A stretch of DNA of 51,271 nucleotides from Flavobacterium cellulosilyticum (GCF_004349355.1 NZ_SMFK01000021.1:1-51271); one strand, 5' to 3'; numbered from the stretch's first letter, positions 42,232 through 50,963 are shown. Notes: generated from the letters alone by a model not told the origin. Translations and numbers: made by a program.

Positions 42232-44817
42232 ATGTATACACATCCAAAAATTGATAGATTTAACGAAGAAGTTTTATCTAAATATAATATCTATAATAGT
42301 GTCTTTATCACATTGCCATTTGATTCAATAGATAATACAGGATCGCTCCTTCCGTTATTTACGGATGTATGTGACAGTGGTTTTAAAAAGCAACAAAATC
42401 CAAAAGAAATTGTTGATTTCTTCATTCAAAAATTCTTGCATGATGCTTCTGAAACGGAAAAAATTGATTTACTGTTTCGTTTTATTCAGTATATTGAAAG
42501 ACAAATTGTTCTTTTTGATGCAATTGAAGATGCTGCATTTTCAGTTGTAAATAATATGGATGGTAGAGGTTCATTGCGAGATATAAAAGAAAAATCGGAC
42601 GCTAAAGTTAAGGAAGCGGAATTAATAGAATATTTAGAAAACTTTAATGTTAGAACTGTTCTAACAGCGCATCCCACTCAGTTTTATCCTGGATCTGTCC
42701 TTGGAATTATTAATGATTTAACTAATGCCATTCGTAATAATAGCTTACTTGAAATTAAACAATTATTGGCTCAATTAGGGAAAACTCCTTTTATTCAAAA
42801 CGAAAAACCCAATCCATTTGATGAGGCAGTTAGTTTGATATGGTATCTTGAAAACGTTTTTTATGAAACTGCTGGAGAAATTGTACATTATCTTCAAAAA
42901 AATATATTTCATGGTAAAGCAATTCAAAATCAAATAATAAAACTTGGTTTTTGGCCTGGAGGGGACAGGGATGGTAATCCTTTTGTAACTACAGATATTA
43001 CTTTGAAAGTAGCAGATAGATTGAGAACTTCAATCTTGAAATGTTATTACATTGAAATGAGAAGCTTAAAAAGAAAATTGACATTCTTTGAAGTAGATAT
43101 ATTAGTATCTGAATTAGAAAATAAATTGTATCGTTCTGTTTTTTATTCTAAAGGAGAAATTTTCATTACACTAGAAGAATTCGTAGCTAAATTAAATAAA
43201 ATTAAAACTATTATAATAGAAAGGCATCAATCATTGTATTTAGATGAATTGGAGGCGTTGCTTATAAAAGTGAATTTATTTGGATTCCATTTTGCATCTT
43301 TGGATATTCGTCAAAATAGCAGAATTCATGATTCAGTTTTTAAAGATATCTTTGAATTTTATTTGAAGTCAAACTCAAATGTATTTCCAGAAAATTATTA
43401 TGATTTAACAGAAGAAGACAAAATTACTGTATTGTCAAATATTAAAGGTGATTTAGATTCAAATGATTTTGAAAATGAAATTACAAAATCGACAATTGAA
43501 TCTATACAGATAATAAAACAAATTCAAGAAAATAACGGTGAGTTAGGTGCAAATCGTTACATTATTAGTAACAATGAAAGTGCACTAAATGTAATGGAAA
43601 CTTTTGCTCTTTTTAAACTAAATAATTGGGATGACTTATCAGTTGATATTATTCCTTTATTCGAATCTGTAGAAGATTTACAGGGTGCTCATGATGTTAT
43701 GGAAAAATTGTACACCAATTCTACTTATGCTTCCCACTTGAAAAATAGAAATATGAAACAAACCATAATGCTTGGTTTTTCAGATGGAACAAAAGATGGC
43801 GGTTATTTAATGGCGAATTGGAGTATCTATAAAGCTAAAGAGAAACTTACTGAAATGTCAAGAAAATATGGTATACATGTTATTTTCTTTGACGGTCGTG
43901 GTGGACCTCCTGCTCGTGGCGGAGGAAAAACACATAAATTCTATGCTTCTTTAGGTCCAAAAATTGAAAATAATGAAATTCAAGTTACAGTACAAGGTCA
44001 AACGATAAGTTCAAATTTTGGAACTTTGGATTCTTGTAGGTATAATTTAGAAAATTTATTAAGTGCTGGAGCAACAAACCAAGTGTTTAGTAAAGAAAAA
44101 AATGAATTATCTAAAAAAGAGAAAGAAGTTTTAGATCAATTAGCAGATTTGGGATATCAAAAATATTTAAGCTTCAAGAATCACCCTAAATTTATTCCTT
44201 ATTTAGAGCAAATGAGTACTTTGAAATACTATGCAAAAACAAATATAGGAAGTCGTCCTTCAAAAAGAAGCAAGTCAGAACATTTAGACTTTGCTGATTT
44301 GAGAGCAATACCATTTGTAGGGTCTTGGAGTCAATTAAAACAAAATGTTCCTGGATTCTTTGGAGTTGGAACCGCTTTAAAACATTTTGAAGAGAATGGT
44401 CAATGGGAAGATGTCCAAAAATTATATGACAATTCGTTATTCTTTAAAACTTTGTTGGAAAATAGTATGATGTCCTTGGCGAAATCATTTTTCCCATTGA
44501 CTGCTTATATGAAAAATGATCCTCAATTTGGAGAATTTTGGCAAATTATTTATGATGAATTTTTAGAAACTAAAAGGTTGTTATTGAAAATTGCGGGTCA
44601 TAATGAACTAATGGAAAACTACCTTGATGGTAAAGCTTCCATTGACATAAGAGAACGTATAGTATTGCCTTTGTTGACAATACAACAATATGCTCTTTTA
44701 CGTATTAATGAATTGAATAAAATGGAAAACCCTAATGCAGATTTGATTAAAACGTATGAAAAAATAGTAACACGTTCTCTTTTTGGAAATACAAATGCAA
44801 GTAGAAATTCAGCATAG
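42232..44817 (+). CDS. ppc: Phosphoenolpyruvate carboxylase
   Basis: The 861-aa enzyme makes oxaloacetate from phosphoenolpyruvate and bicarbonate, refilling the TCA cycle. The catalytic His motif LTAHPTQFYPGS lies near 146, FWPGGDRDGNPFV near 243, GFHFASLDIRQNS near 351, MLGFSDGTKDGGYLMANW near 520, and the catalytic loop FFDGRGGPPARGGGKTH near 556. RSLFGNTNASRNSA closes the protein in place of the usual RNTG end. The loop differs slightly from the E. coli form GRGGSVGRGG, as is usual in Bacteroidota. The DinB-like gene follows after 9 bp and may be co-transcribed. Confidence 0.95.
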   Translation: MYTHPKIDRFNEEVLSKYNIYNSVFITLPFDSIDNTGSLLPLFTDVCDSGFKKQQNPKEIVDFFIQKFLHDASETEKIDLLFRFIQYIERQIVLFDAIEDAAFSVVNNMDGRGSLRDIKEKSDAKVKEAELIEYLENFNVRTVLTAHPTQFYPGSVLGIINDLTNAIRNNSLLEIKQLLAQLGKTPFIQNEKPNPFDEAVSLIWYLENVFYETAGEIVHYLQKNIFHGKAIQNQIIKLGFWPGGDRDGNPFVTTDITLKVADRLRTSILKCYYIEMRSLKRKLTFFEVDILVSELENKLYRSVFYSKGEIFITLEEFVAKLNKIKTIIIERHQSLYLDELEALLIKVNLFGFHFASLDIRQNSRIHDSVFKDIFEFYLKSNSNVFPENYYDLTEEDKITVLSNIKGDLDSNDFENEITKSTIESIQIIKQIQENNGELGANRYIISNNESALNVMETFALFKLNNWDDLSVDIIPLFESVEDLQGAHDVMEKLYTNSTYASHLKNRNMKQTIMLGFSDGTKDGGYLMANWSIYKAKEKLTEMSRKYGIHVIFFDGRGGPPARGGGKTHKFYASLGPKIENNEIQVTVQGQTISSNFGTLDSCRYNLENLLSAGATNQVFSKEKNELSKKEKEVLDQLADLGYQKYLSFKNHPKFIPYLEQMSTLKYYAKTNIGSRPSKRSKSEHLDFADLRAIPFVGSWSQLKQNVPGFFGVGTALKHFEENGQWEDVQKLYDNSLFFKTLLENSMMSLAKSFFPLTAYMKNDPQFGEFWQIIYDEFLETKRLLLKIAGHNELMENYLDGKASIDIRERIVLPLLTIQQYALLRINELNKMENPNADLIKTYEKIVTRSLFGNTNASRNSA

Positions 44818-44826
44818 TTTGATATT

Positions 44827-45342
44827 ATGAAATTGAGTCAATTACAAAAAAGTGAATTTTCATCATTCTATACGCCTTATATAGGCGCAGTGAATGATGA
44901 AGATTTAATTGATGCTTTGGAAAATGGATTAAGCCATTTAATATCTTTTTTTTCGAATATTCCTTTTGAAAAATTAGAATATCGTTATGCGGAAAATAAA
45001 TGGACTGTTAAAGATATTTTACTTCATCTTATTGATGCTGAACGCATTTTTACATATAGAGCTTTGCGAATTGGGAGAGGAGATCAAACTGCTTTAGCTG
45101 GATTTGATGAAAATGATTATGTTCCGAATGCTATGGCTAATTCACGTAGCTTGGAAAGTTTGACAAATGAATTTATCGTTGTAAGAAATTCAACTATAGT
45201 TTTATTTAAGAATTTCACCGAAGAACAACTTTTAAATAGGGGTACAGCTTCTAATAATTCAATTTCTGTAAGAGCAATTGGTTTTATTATATCTGGTCAT
45301 CAAAATCATCATTTAAATATTATAGCAGAACGTTATTTGTAA
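44827..45342 (+). CDS. DinB-family protein
   Basis: The 171-aa four-helix-bundle protein belongs to the DinB/YfiT superfamily. The metal-site histidines are visible in WTVKDILLHLIDAERIFTYR (about 58-77) and in SGHQNHHLNIIAERYL at the C-terminus. Related proteins include metal-dependent thiol transferases, but most members have no known activity. The start is 9 bp after ppc, so it probably shares its transcript. It ends immediately before a long perfect inverted repeat that acts as a terminator towards the convergent gene cluster. Confidence 0.85.
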   Translation: MKLSQLQKSEFSSFYTPYIGAVNDEDLIDALENGLSHLISFFSNIPFEKLEYRYAENKWTVKDILLHLIDAERIFTYRALRIGRGDQTALAGFDENDYVPNAMANSRSLESLTNEFIVVRNSTIVLFKNFTEEQLLNRGTASNNSISVRAIGFIISGHQNHHLNIIAERYL

Positions 45343-45403
45343 AAAAACACCTCCATAAAAAAAGGAACTCAAATTGAGTTCCTTTTTTTATGGAGGTGTT
45401 TTT
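45343..45403. terminator. Bidirectional terminator: 61-nt near-perfect palindrome
   Basis: The 30-nt arm from 45343 (AAAAACACCTCCATAAAAAA onward) is an exact reverse complement of 45374-45403, separated by one base. It contains an inner hairpin GGAACTCAA/TTGAGTTCC with a T run and an outer stem CACCTCCAT/ATGGAGGTG with another T run. By symmetry it has T runs on both strands, and it lies between the convergent DinB-like gene and the gene for the Asp-rich protein. Confidence 0.88.
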
Positions 45404-45417
45404 AATACAATTGTAAT

Positions 45418-45825
45418 TTACAAATCGTCCTCGTCGTCATCGTCATCAACTTCTTTTTTGTCCTCATCGTCATTATCATCGTCATCGTCGGATTTATCAA
45501 CATCATCTTTGTATTCATTAGTGTCATCATCACTATCGTCAATGTCATCGTCATCGTCTAAACTAATTCCTTCGTCTAAAGGTTCAATTTCTGAATCGAT
45601 TTCATCGTCTTCATCATAATTTTCGATTCTATCAGCTAATTTTGTGCTGATTTTTACTAAAAAAACAGTGTCTTCTGTTCTGACTTCAACAGCTTCAATC
45701 AATTCGTTTTGAGCATTTCTAAAACGGATAATGTTTGAATCATCATAGCCATCAGGGAACTTTTCGACCAAAAGGTTTAAAATTTCGTGGGTAAGTTTTG
45801 CGTAATCAACTATTACTCTTTTCAT
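45418..45825 (-). CDS. Small protein with a long Asp-rich C-terminal tail
   Basis: The 135-aa protein has a folded N-terminal part (about 1-70: KRVIVDYAKLTHEILNLLVE, then IIRFRNAQNELIEAVEVRTE and FLVKISTKLADRI) and a tail (about 72-135) made almost only of Asp, Glu and a few Lys and Ser. The DNA of the tail is a TCATCG-like repetitive tract, prone to slippage. I recall similar proteins in Flavobacterium, sometimes labelled DNA primase without support. The function is unknown; an acidic tail often mediates binding to basic proteins. It follows the deoxyhypusine-synthase-like gene by 10 bp and is probably in its operon. Confidence 0.8.
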   Translation of the reverse strand: MKRVIVDYAKLTHEILNLLVEKFPDGYDDSNIIRFRNAQNELIEAVEVRTEDTVFLVKISTKLADRIENYDEDDEIDSEIEPLDEGISLDDDDDIDDSDDDTNEYKDDVDKSDDDDDNDDEDKKEVDDDDDEDDL

Positions 45826-45835
45826 AAATAATATT

Positions 45836-46807
45836 CTATAAATCTAATAAATAAGCGAAAATTAATGGAGCTACTATAGTAGCGTCTGATTCAATGATAA
45901 ATTTTGGGGTATTGATATCTAGTTTTCCCCAAGTGATTTTTTCATTTGGAACAGCTCCTGAATAGGAACCATAACTTGTTGTTGAATCGGATATTTGGCA
46001 AAAATAACTCCAAAAAGGAATGTCATGCATTTCCATATCTTGATACAACATTGGAACAACACAAATTGGAAAATCTCCTGCAATTCCACCGCCAATCTGG
46101 AAGAAACCAATTCCTTTTGAACTATTTTTTGGATACCAATCTGACAAATAAACCATATATTCTATACCTGATTTCATTGTCGATGCTTTCAATTCACCTT
46201 TAATGACATAGGAAGCAAAAATATTTCCCATGGTACTATCTTCCCATCCAGGTACAATAATAGGTAAATTTTTCTCAGCAGCGGCATACATCCAGCTGTC
46301 TTTTAAATCAATTTCATAATATTCTTCAAGAACTCCAGAAAGCAACATTTTATACATGAATTCATGTGGAAAATATCTTTCTCCTTTGTCATCCGCATCT
46401 TTCCAAATTTTGAAAATATGTTTTTGCAAACGACGGAAAGCTTCGTGTTCTGGAATACAGGTATCAGTAACTCGATTTAATCCTCTTTCTAATAAAGCCC
46501 ATTCATCCTGTGGGGTTAAATCACGATAGTTAGGTACTCTTTCATAGTGAGAATGTGCAACTAAATTCATGACGTCTTCTTCAAGATTTGCTCCAGTACA
46601 AGAAATGATTTGAACTTTATCCTGACGGATGATTTCTGCGAAAATTTTTCCGATTTCGGCAGTACTCATTGCTCCAGCCATACTAACCATCATCTTAGCT
46701 CCATTGGCTAATTGTTGCTCATAGGCTTTTGCAGCATCAACTAAAGATGCAGAGTTAAAATGCAAATAATGCTTTTCAATAAACTGACTTATTGGTCCTT
46801 TACTCAT
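45836..46807 (-). CDS. Deoxyhypusine-synthase-family protein
   Basis: A 323-aa NAD-dependent enzyme of the deoxyhypusine synthase (DHS) family. The catalytic Lys is visible as Lys295 in KITWGKLD, matching the SWGKI motif of the human enzyme. Other family segments are MVSMAGAMSTAEIG near 40, SCTGANLEEDV near 68, PGWEDSTMGN near 196, FFQIGGGIAGDFPICVVPM near 236-254 and DSTTSYGSYSGA near 274. Bacteria lack eIF5A, the substrate of eukaryotic DHS. Bacterial homologues have been linked to homospermidine formation, which fits its place directly downstream of an arginine decarboxylase gene (87-bp gap). Whether this protein makes homospermidine is inference. Confidence 0.88.
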   Translation of the reverse strand: MSKGPISQFIEKHYLHFNSASLVDAAKAYEQQLANGAKMMVSMAGAMSTAEIGKIFAEIIRQDKVQIISCTGANLEEDVMNLVAHSHYERVPNYRDLTPQDEWALLERGLNRVTDTCIPEHEAFRRLQKHIFKIWKDADDKGERYFPHEFMYKMLLSGVLEEYYEIDLKDSWMYAAAEKNLPIIVPGWEDSTMGNIFASYVIKGELKASTMKSGIEYMVYLSDWYPKNSSKGIGFFQIGGGIAGDFPICVVPMLYQDMEMHDIPFWSYFCQISDSTTSYGSYSGAVPNEKITWGKLDINTPKFIIESDATIVAPLIFAYLLDL

Positions 46808-46893
46808 TGTTTGAAAATTTTTATTTTAAATCCCAAATTTGAAAACATTTTCAAATTTAAAGAATTTTAAATAGACTAATTATTAATTAAATA

Positions 46894-48294
46894 TTATTTT
46901 TTATCGTAACCTAAAATTTTTAATACATCTTCTGCCGTTTGTTGTTCAGAAAAAACATCAAATGCTAAGATACCATTTTCATCCTTATCAATCAAAATAT
47001 GTTTGGGTTGCGGAATCAAACAGTGATGTAATCCGCCATAACCGCCAATTGTTTCTTGATAGGCACCTGTATTAAAGAAACCAATATACAATGGTTTCTC
47101 TTTGTTATATTTTGGCAAATATATGGCATTCATGTTTTGCTCGGAATTGTAATAATCATCACTATCACAGGTCATTCCGCCTAATAATACTCTTTCGTAA
47201 GTATCATTCCATCGATTGATAGCAAGCATTATAAAGCGCTTGTTTATAGCCCAAGTATCAGGTAAAGTTGTAATAAATGAAGAGTCAATCATGTTCCATT
47301 TTTCTCTATCATTTTGTTGTTTTTGATACAAAATCTGATAAATTGCTCCACCACTTTCGCCAACAGTATAAGAACCAAATTCAGTAAATATGTTTGGAAC
47401 ATCAACTTCGGCTTCATCACAAGCAATTTTGATTTGATTGATAATTTCATCAATCATGTATTGGTAATCGTACTCAAAGGCTAATGAGTTTTTAATTGGA
47501 AAACCGCCACCTATATTTAATCCATCAAGTGTAGGGCATTCTTTTTTAAGCGCCACATATACTTTGATACATTTTACTAATTCGTTCCAATAATAGGCAT
47601 TGTCGTTTATTCCAGTATTGATAAAAAAGTGCAACATTTTAAGTTCCAATTTTTTATTTTCCTGTATTTGTTTTTTATAAAATTGTACTATGTTCTTATA
47701 TCCAATTCCTAAACGAGAAGTGTAGAATTCGAACTTAGGCTCTTCCTCTGCGGCTATACGAATTCCAATTTTAAATTTTCTTTTGATTTTGTCTTGCAAA
47801 ATATCCAATTCTTCGTAATTATCGATAATTGGAATCGTGTTTTTATAACCGTTATTTATCAAACGAGCAATGTTTTCAATATATTGATCTCTTTTGAAGC
47901 CATTACAAATAACATAAGTACTTTTGTTGATTTTTCCTGAAGCCAATAAATTTTCGACAATATTAATGTCAAAAGCTGAAGAGGTTTCAATATGAATGTT
48001 GTTTTTGAACGCTTCATTCATCACATATTCAAAATGGGAACTTTTGGTACAATAACAATAGTAATATTTTGCTTCATAATTGTTTTTCTCCATCGATTTG
48101 CGAAACCAGTTTTTGGCTTTGTTGATGTTATTGGAGATTTGTGGCAAATAAGTGAACTTTAATGGTGTTCCGTATTTCTCCACTAGTTTCATCAAATCAA
48201 TATTGTGAAACTCAAGATTATCTTTGTTTAAAGTAAATTCTTCTTGTGGGAAATAATAGGTTTGATTAATTAAATCGGAATATTTTGTATTCAT
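46894..48294 (-). CDS. speA: Arginine decarboxylase (fold type III, short form)
   Basis: A 466-aa PLP enzyme that should convert arginine to agmatine. The PLP lysine is Lys84 in YCYCTKSSHFEYV; the barrel continues with IHIETSSAFDINIV near 95, RLGIGYKNIVQFY near 197, and LKMLHFFINTGINDNAYYW near 221. GLNIGGGFPI near 262, FGSYTVGESGGAIYQILYQK near 308 and GFFNTGAYQETIGGYGGLHH near 411 complete the active site. It is shorter than E. coli SpeA (658 aa) and is the compact form seen in Bacteroidota. The upstream 290 bp hold a perfect promoter and a small ORF, so a leader may regulate it. No agmatinase gene is in the window. Confidence 0.85.
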   Translation of the reverse strand: MNTKYSDLINQTYYFPQEEFTLNKDNLEFHNIDLMKLVEKYGTPLKFTYLPQISNNINKAKNWFRKSMEKNNYEAKYYYCYCTKSSHFEYVMNEAFKNNIHIETSSAFDINIVENLLASGKINKSTYVICNGFKRDQYIENIARLINNGYKNTIPIIDNYEELDILQDKIKRKFKIGIRIAAEEEPKFEFYTSRLGIGYKNIVQFYKKQIQENKKLELKMLHFFINTGINDNAYYWNELVKCIKVYVALKKECPTLDGLNIGGGFPIKNSLAFEYDYQYMIDEIINQIKIACDEAEVDVPNIFTEFGSYTVGESGGAIYQILYQKQQNDREKWNMIDSSFITTLPDTWAINKRFIMLAINRWNDTYERVLLGGMTCDSDDYYNSEQNMNAIYLPKYNKEKPLYIGFFNTGAYQETIGGYGGLHHCLIPQPKHILIDKDENGILAFDVFSEQQTAEDVLKILGYDKK

Positions 48295-48348
48295 TAGGTT
48301 TGAAGTTTTTTAGATTAATTTTATTTCAAAATAAATTAAGCTACGAAT

Positions 48349-48528
48349 TCAAACTCTAATATTTGCAAATACAATTTGAAGCTTTTCGTTTTCGGCTTTT
48401 AAAAAAGTAAATACATCAAAACTAAAAGCATCTTTAATGACAAAAAACGTTCTCAATATCCTTTTAAAAGGAGTCTTGTTTTCGTTTTCAAAAGAACTAT
48501 TGTTTGTTGTATTTTGACTTTTTTTCAT
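48349..48528 (-). CDS. Possible 59-codon leader ORF upstream of speA
   Basis: On the minus strand an ATG at 48528 opens a 59-aa frame (MKKSQNTTNNSSFENENK, then KRILRTFFVIKDAFSFDVF and a charged end AENEKLQIVFANIRV) ending 55 bp before the speA start. Its ATG is 5 bp after an exact -7 box, so it would be at or near the transcript's 5' end. No homologue or domain is recognised. It could be a chance ORF in an untranslated leader, a leader peptide or a small protein. The polar N-terminus with a run of Asn/Ser codons is the only noticeable feature. Confidence 0.35.
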   Translation of the reverse strand: MKKSQNTTNNSSFENENKTPFKRILRTFFVIKDAFSFDVFTFLKAENEKLQIVFANIRV

Positions 48529-48533
48529 TGGAG

Positions 48534-48565
48534 CAAATGTAAAAAATAATATATACGCAATGCAA
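48534..48565 (-). promoter_or_regulatory. Bacteroidota-type promoter upstream of the leader ORF and speA
   Basis: On the minus strand TACATTTG (48534-48541) matches TAnnTTTG exactly. Two TTG triplets lie 16 and 21 bp upstream (the latter within the normal range). It would start a transcript with a leader of about 235 nt before speA. Confidence 0.65.
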
Positions 48566-48585
48566 TGCTTTTTATTAAAAAAAAG

Positions 48586-49653
48586 TTATGATTTATAATC
48601 TTGAAAAGCCTCTAGAATCAATTCACTTTCAACGGATTGATTAATAATTATTTTACCTATTCCATTAATCAATGCAAACTGGATGTTTCCGTATTCATTT
48701 TTCTTGTCGTGAATCAAGAGTTCCATTATAGGTTCGATGTCATTTTCTTCAAAAATAACATCGTCATAAATCAGTTTAATTGCATTTTTAATTTGAAAAT
48801 ATTCTTGTTGATTTAGTAATTCTTTTTTTAATGAAATATAAGATTCTAATATCATTCCAATAGCAATTGCTTCACCATGTAGCAAGTTTATTTTGTTTTC
48901 ATTTTCAAGAAAATAACTTTCGATGGCGTGACCTAAAGTATGACCAAAATTCAATGCTTTACGCAAGTTTTTTTCAGTTGGATCAATGGTAACGATTTCA
49001 TTTTTTATTTCTACTGAACGATAGATCAATTCGTCTAATTCATTAAAATCAACAGATTTTAAATCAAGGAATTTCTCCCAATACTCTTTGTCATAAATTA
49101 ATCCGTGTTTTAACATCTCTGCAAGACCAGATCGCATTTCATTTTGAGGTACTGTTTCTAAATAGGCAGTATCGATGAGAACCATTAAGGGTAAGTTAAA
49201 AACACCAATTTGGTTTTTAAGATTGCCTAAGTCAACACCTGTTTTACCTCCAACTGAAGCATCTACCATAGACAGTAGAGTAGTAGGAATATTGATAAAA
49301 TCTATTCCACGTTTGAATGTAGAAGCTACAAAACCACCTAAATCGGTGACAACTCCTCCTCCTAAATTGATAACAAGGCTTTTCCTGTCAGCACCAAGTT
49401 CAGTCAAAACGTTCCAGATTTGTACACAAGTATCAATATTTTTATAGGGTTCACCAGCTTCAAATTCAACAATTTCTATAGTAAGATCGGTCTCTAAATA
49501 AGGAAGGAATCTAGAAAGGCAAAATTCATTTGTATTGCTATCGACAATGATAAAAAGTTTGGAATATTTGCTATCGTTTAAGTATGAATTTAATTCTTGA
49601 TATCCTTTTTCGTTGAAATAAATAGGGTAATTGGTCGCTTGTATTGTTTGCAT
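48586..49653 (-). CDS. aroB: 3-dehydroquinate synthase
   Basis: The 355-aa NAD- and metal-dependent enzyme converts DAHP to 3-dehydroquinate in the shikimate pathway. NAD-binding NLGGGVVTDLGGFVASTFKR lies at about 96-115, IPTTLLSMVDASVGGKTGVD near 122-141, and NLKNQIGVF near 144. The metal ligands are in RSGLAEMLKHGLIYD (about 179), NFGHTLGHAIES (about 238) and LLHGEAIAIGM (about 258). All are intact. It is slightly short at the C-terminus compared with many homologues. It is divergent from the proline dehydrogenase gene; TTATTTTG just upstream on its strand is a near-consensus -7 box. Confidence 0.95.
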   Translation of the reverse strand: MQTIQATNYPIYFNEKGYQELNSYLNDSKYSKLFIIVDSNTNEFCLSRFLPYLETDLTIEIVEFEAGEPYKNIDTCVQIWNVLTELGADRKSLVINLGGGVVTDLGGFVASTFKRGIDFINIPTTLLSMVDASVGGKTGVDLGNLKNQIGVFNLPLMVLIDTAYLETVPQNEMRSGLAEMLKHGLIYDKEYWEKFLDLKSVDFNELDELIYRSVEIKNEIVTIDPTEKNLRKALNFGHTLGHAIESYFLENENKINLLHGEAIAIGMILESYISLKKELLNQQEYFQIKNAIKLIYDDVIFEENDIEPIMELLIHDKKNEYGNIQFALINGIGKIIINQSVESELILEAFQDYKS

Positions 49654-49691
49654 TTTATTGGATTAAATGAAGGCACAAAATAAGGCAATTT

Positions 49692-49726
49692 TTGCTAAAT
49701 AATATCCATAACTCTATCTATATTTG
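49692..49726 (+). promoter_or_regulatory. Promoter of the proline dehydrogenase gene
   Basis: An exact -7 box TATATTTG at 49719-49726 lies 19 bp before the ATG. A TTG at 49692-49694 is 24 bp upstream of the box, one base over the usual maximum. Confidence 0.6.
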
Positions 49727-49745
49727 TGTAAAAATATAACAAATA

Positions 49746-50915
49746 ATGAAAAATATATTCAAAAACACACAAATTGCGTTTTCATTAAAAAGCGATACTG
49801 AGCTCGACCGGGCTTATTTTCTTTTTAAAATGATATCAAATGAACCATTAGTTCGAATAGGAACTGCGGTTACAAACTTTGCCCTAAAGGCTAATTTGCC
49901 TGTAGAAAGTTTGATACGTGCAACGGTTTTTGATCATTTTTGTGGAGGTGTTAATGAAGAAGATTGTCTTCCTGTAGTAGACAAAATGTTTACAAAAGGT
50001 GTTTCTTCAGTTTTAGATTATTCTGTTGAAGGAAAAGAAGAAGAAGAGCAATTTGAAGCTGTATTGGTAAAGACATTAAAATTAATTGATTTTGCCAAAG
50101 AATTAGATGCCATTCCATTTGCAGTTTTCAAACCTTCTGGTTTTGGAAGAATCGATTTATATCAAAAAAAAGGAGAAGAAAAAAAATTGACTTCAGCTGA
50201 AAATGAAGAATGGAATAAAATAGTAACTCGTTTTGATTTAGTTTGCAAAGCTTCCTATGAAAATGGCATTTCATTATTGATTGACAGTGAAGAAAGTTGG
50301 ATGCAATCTGCTGTTGATGATTTGGTAGTGGAAATGATGCAAAAATACAATAAGTTGAAACCTGTTGTTTACAATACTTTACAAATGTATCGATGGGATC
50401 GATTGGATTATTTAAAAAAACTCCATACGAAAGCAAAATCTGAGGGATTCTATATTGGAATAAAATTAGTTCGTGGTGCCTATATGGAAAAAGAAAATGA
50501 ACGTGCTAAAGAACAGGGTTATCCAACACCGATTTGTTCCTCTAAAGAGGCTACGGATGAAAATTACAACCTTATTTTAAAATATATGGTTGATAATATT
50601 GATTCAATATCAATTTTTGCAGGAACTCATAACGAATTGAGCACCTATTTTTTGATGGATTTGATGGAAGAAAAAGGAATAAAAGCAAATGATACTAGAA
50701 TATGGTTTGGTCAATTGTATGGTATGAGTGACAATATTAGTTTTAATTTAGCCGACAACGGTTATAATGTGGCCAAGTACTTGCCTTTTGGGCCAGTTAA
50801 AGACGTTATGCCTTATTTGATGCGAAGAGCAGAAGAGAATACTTCAGTTGCTGGACAAACGAGTCGAGAATTAGCAATGATAAAAGCGGAACGGATTAGA
50901 AGAAAAGAAAAGTAA
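49746..50915 (+). CDS. Proline dehydrogenase
   Basis: A 389-aa FAD-dependent enzyme oxidising L-proline to pyrroline-5-carboxylate, the single-domain form and not the fused PutA. The barrel has FAVFKPSGFGRIDLY near 123, SLLIDSEESWMQSAVDDLV near 177, VYNTLQMYRWDRLDYL near 203, IKLVRGAYMEKENERAKEQGY (about 228-248), FAGTHNELSTYFL near 283, and the flavin/substrate region FGQLYGMSDNISFNL near 321 and YLPFGPVKDVMPYLMRRAEE near 343-362. The pyrroline-5-carboxylate dehydrogenase that would act next is not adjacent. It is monocistronic with a strong terminator. Confidence 0.93.
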   Translation: MKNIFKNTQIAFSLKSDTELDRAYFLFKMISNEPLVRIGTAVTNFALKANLPVESLIRATVFDHFCGGVNEEDCLPVVDKMFTKGVSSVLDYSVEGKEEEEQFEAVLVKTLKLIDFAKELDAIPFAVFKPSGFGRIDLYQKKGEEKKLTSAENEEWNKIVTRFDLVCKASYENGISLLIDSEESWMQSAVDDLVVEMMQKYNKLKPVVYNTLQMYRWDRLDYLKKLHTKAKSEGFYIGIKLVRGAYMEKENERAKEQGYPTPICSSKEATDENYNLILKYMVDNIDSISIFAGTHNELSTYFLMDLMEEKGIKANDTRIWFGQLYGMSDNISFNLADNGYNVAKYLPFGPVKDVMPYLMRRAEENTSVAGQTSRELAMIKAERIRRKEK

Positions 50916-50930
50916 TAAACACGATATATA

Positions 50931-50963
50931 AAAAAAGCTTCGAATTTCTTCGAAGCTTTTTTT
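50931..50963 (+). terminator. Terminator after the proline dehydrogenase gene
   Basis: A perfect 14-bp stem (AAAAAAGCTTCGAA / TTCGAAGCTTTTTT) with a TTTC loop ends in a T run. Ten bp later a type B IS begins. Confidence 0.9.

Noticed and set aside
45405..45419. A further XRE operator (ATACAATTGTAAT) near the Asp-rich gene
   Set aside because: Only the inner 10 bp are palindromic and it lies at the 3' end of a gene, next to a terminator, not in a promoter.
45374..45619. An 81-codon Ser-rich ORF on the plus strand
   Set aside because: It is the antisense reading of the TCATCG tract that encodes the Asp-rich tail; the poly-Ser arises from the repeat and there is no independent start or promoter.
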